This document shows, in pieces, positions 62,513 to 64,000 of a stretch of DNA of 64,000 bases. The position numbers and the translations under genes are program-made. Position 1 is the stretch's first letter. Each line of letters starts with the position of its first letter. This stretch comes from Rhynochetos jubatus (taxonomy: Eukaryota > Chordata > Aves > Eurypygiformes > Rhynochetidae): assembly GCA_027574665.1 (NCBI GenBank), contig CM050668.1, positions 6,906,001 to 6,970,000 of the forward strand, written 5' to 3'. The notes under the pieces are model-generated. The model saw nothing but the letters and a program-made list of their open reading frames with translations. It ran no database searches and had not been told where the DNA came from.

Positions 62513-64000
62513 TATTTGTTTTCAAAATAGGACACAGACTTGGAATCATCATACCTAATTTAGGCTTGTAAGTGCAGGATCTGTATTATCATTCTTGTTT
62601 TGCTACTCTTGCCTTCAGTGCAGAGAAGGGCAGGGAGTAATTCAGCCAATATGTAATCCATGTCACATTTTGGAGTTGCTTATCTTTCTACTGGTTGGAG
62701 CGGGAATGCAGGGATCTCTCTGCTGACTCTGTAATCACCTTCTGTACTCAAATGCCAAAGTGAAATCATTCCAAACCAAAAAATGCATGGAGCTGATGCC
62801 CAGCATAGGTTTCATCACAAAGAGAAAACTATGCTTTAGAGAAAAATGATTGTAAGAAAGAGATGAACATTTTGAAGCCCAAGAGTATTCTGATCTGTGT
62901 TTTAAGCTGAACCTTTTAGGTAGAACCTTAATTAGCACATCTTGTGTGCTGGGAAGGTGAGCTAGCAATTGGACTAGTCAGGCTGAAGCCATTTTGAAAA
63001 GTCAGCTCTTGGTCTATATTTCTGAGGTTTTTTAACATCTTTCTGCCTTACCTATGTCCTGTTTGGCCCGTATTCAGTTCCTGTAGTATGTGATGCCGAA
63101 TGACTTTTATTAAACAAATATGAAACTGGAATCAAACAAGCAGAATGAAAAGATTGCAGCAGCAGCATAGAGCCAACTTACTGCCCTCGTGATGGAAGAA
63201 TGGTTTTCTGATTGTTCGTGAAAGCTAATGGAAAGCGTATTTTGGCTATGAATAATTCTCAGGAGGGATCATTGTGAAGTCTTACCTCATCTCTTGGACT
63301 TTAATGATAGGACATATCAAAGAGTCAAAAGCAGACACACCTCATGCAGCTCAAAGTGCCGAAAACCACTGGTCAGTTGTAGATATTGGAGAAAGATGGG
63401 ACTCTTCAGGGGCAAGTGAGTTTTACTGGCTCATCACTAACCTGTAAGAGGCCGGTGCAGATTTACCTTTGTTCTGGCATGACTGTTTTGGGAGAAACAG
63501 ATAACTGGCAGGGGGGGGAGCTTATGACAACAGAATCCAGGAGCCAACTAATTAAGGTTTTCTTGCCCACAACAACTGAATCAAAGTTATCTTAAATCTG
63601 ATCAACCTTTTGTCTTTCCTGAATGTGTATTAGTCCTCCTTGCCCTGAATGGGGCACTACTAGCACAAACCAAAACAACAGGGTTTCCAACTGCCATATT
63701 TGACATTGGCATCCCCCATTTATCCATTTGGGAATGGCCTTTGTCTACTTTCCAAGATCCCATGGATAGGTAGTCATTCACCTACGATGAATTAAGGCAG
63801 TGACCAAGCTGAATCTTGTGAGGGTAGTTGACAAGCTGTGTTGTATTGGGTCCAATGGGAAGTCATAGATGCCTTTATCATGGTGTTTACAGGGCTTGGG
63901 GTCCAACAAGTCTGGTTTTGGTTGGTTGGGGTTTTTAAAATGTTAATAACAGAGTCAGGGGAAGCAGCACCATGCACACACTGTTACTGTTCAGCTCATC
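62513..64000. other. Right end of window, nothing recognised
   Basis: Non-coding sequence right of the CR1 fragment. I see no gene, repeat family or clear regulatory motif. Confidence 0.5.

Noticed and set aside
1-64000. Retroviral, LTR or other virus-like elements
   Set aside because: I recognised no LTR pair, primer-binding site, or gag, pol or env-like coding text anywhere in the window.

Overview
The window looks like avian (at least sauropsid) nuclear DNA. It carries CR1-type LINE fragments, including their typical 3' end, has low repeat content, and contains one recognisable host gene. That gene is the first coding exon of Nemo-like kinase (NLK) on the minus strand at 26453-26910. The only evidence for species is CR1 content and NLK sequence, so I do not name one.

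Layout: 1-26452 is the 5' part of the large first coding-exon intron of NLK, read leftwards. I could not find the next NLK exon in it, so the gene runs off the left edge. The intron holds one long, internally deleted CR1 (about 3690-5928), a candidate CTCF site, small CpG-rich patches, simple repeats and possible regulatory elements. The stretch 26453-26910 encodes NLK residues 1-152 plus two bases of codon 153: the His/Ala/Pro/Gln-rich N terminus and the start of the glycine-rich loop of the kinase domain. About 27640-29060 is a CpG island promoter. It holds eleven CCAAT boxes, all on the plus strand. GC skew turns outward in both directions from about 28520, and strong splice donors lie on both strands. 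This fits a divergent promoter giving NLK to the left, possibly through an untranslated first exon ending at 28037, and an unidentified transcript to the right.

From 29060 to 64000 I recognise no protein gene. The region is AT-richer, with one 3'-end CR1 fragment (62374-62512), two decayed short inverted-repeat elements (53347-53410 and 59788-59847), homopolymer runs, and A/T-rich stretches dense in homeodomain-like motifs that may be distal enhancers. I saw no retroviral or LTR element, tRNA, rRNA or CRISPR array. The strongest observations are about how NLK may be regulated: promoter architecture, alternative translation starts and tandem micro-uORFs. I found no new multi-gene system.
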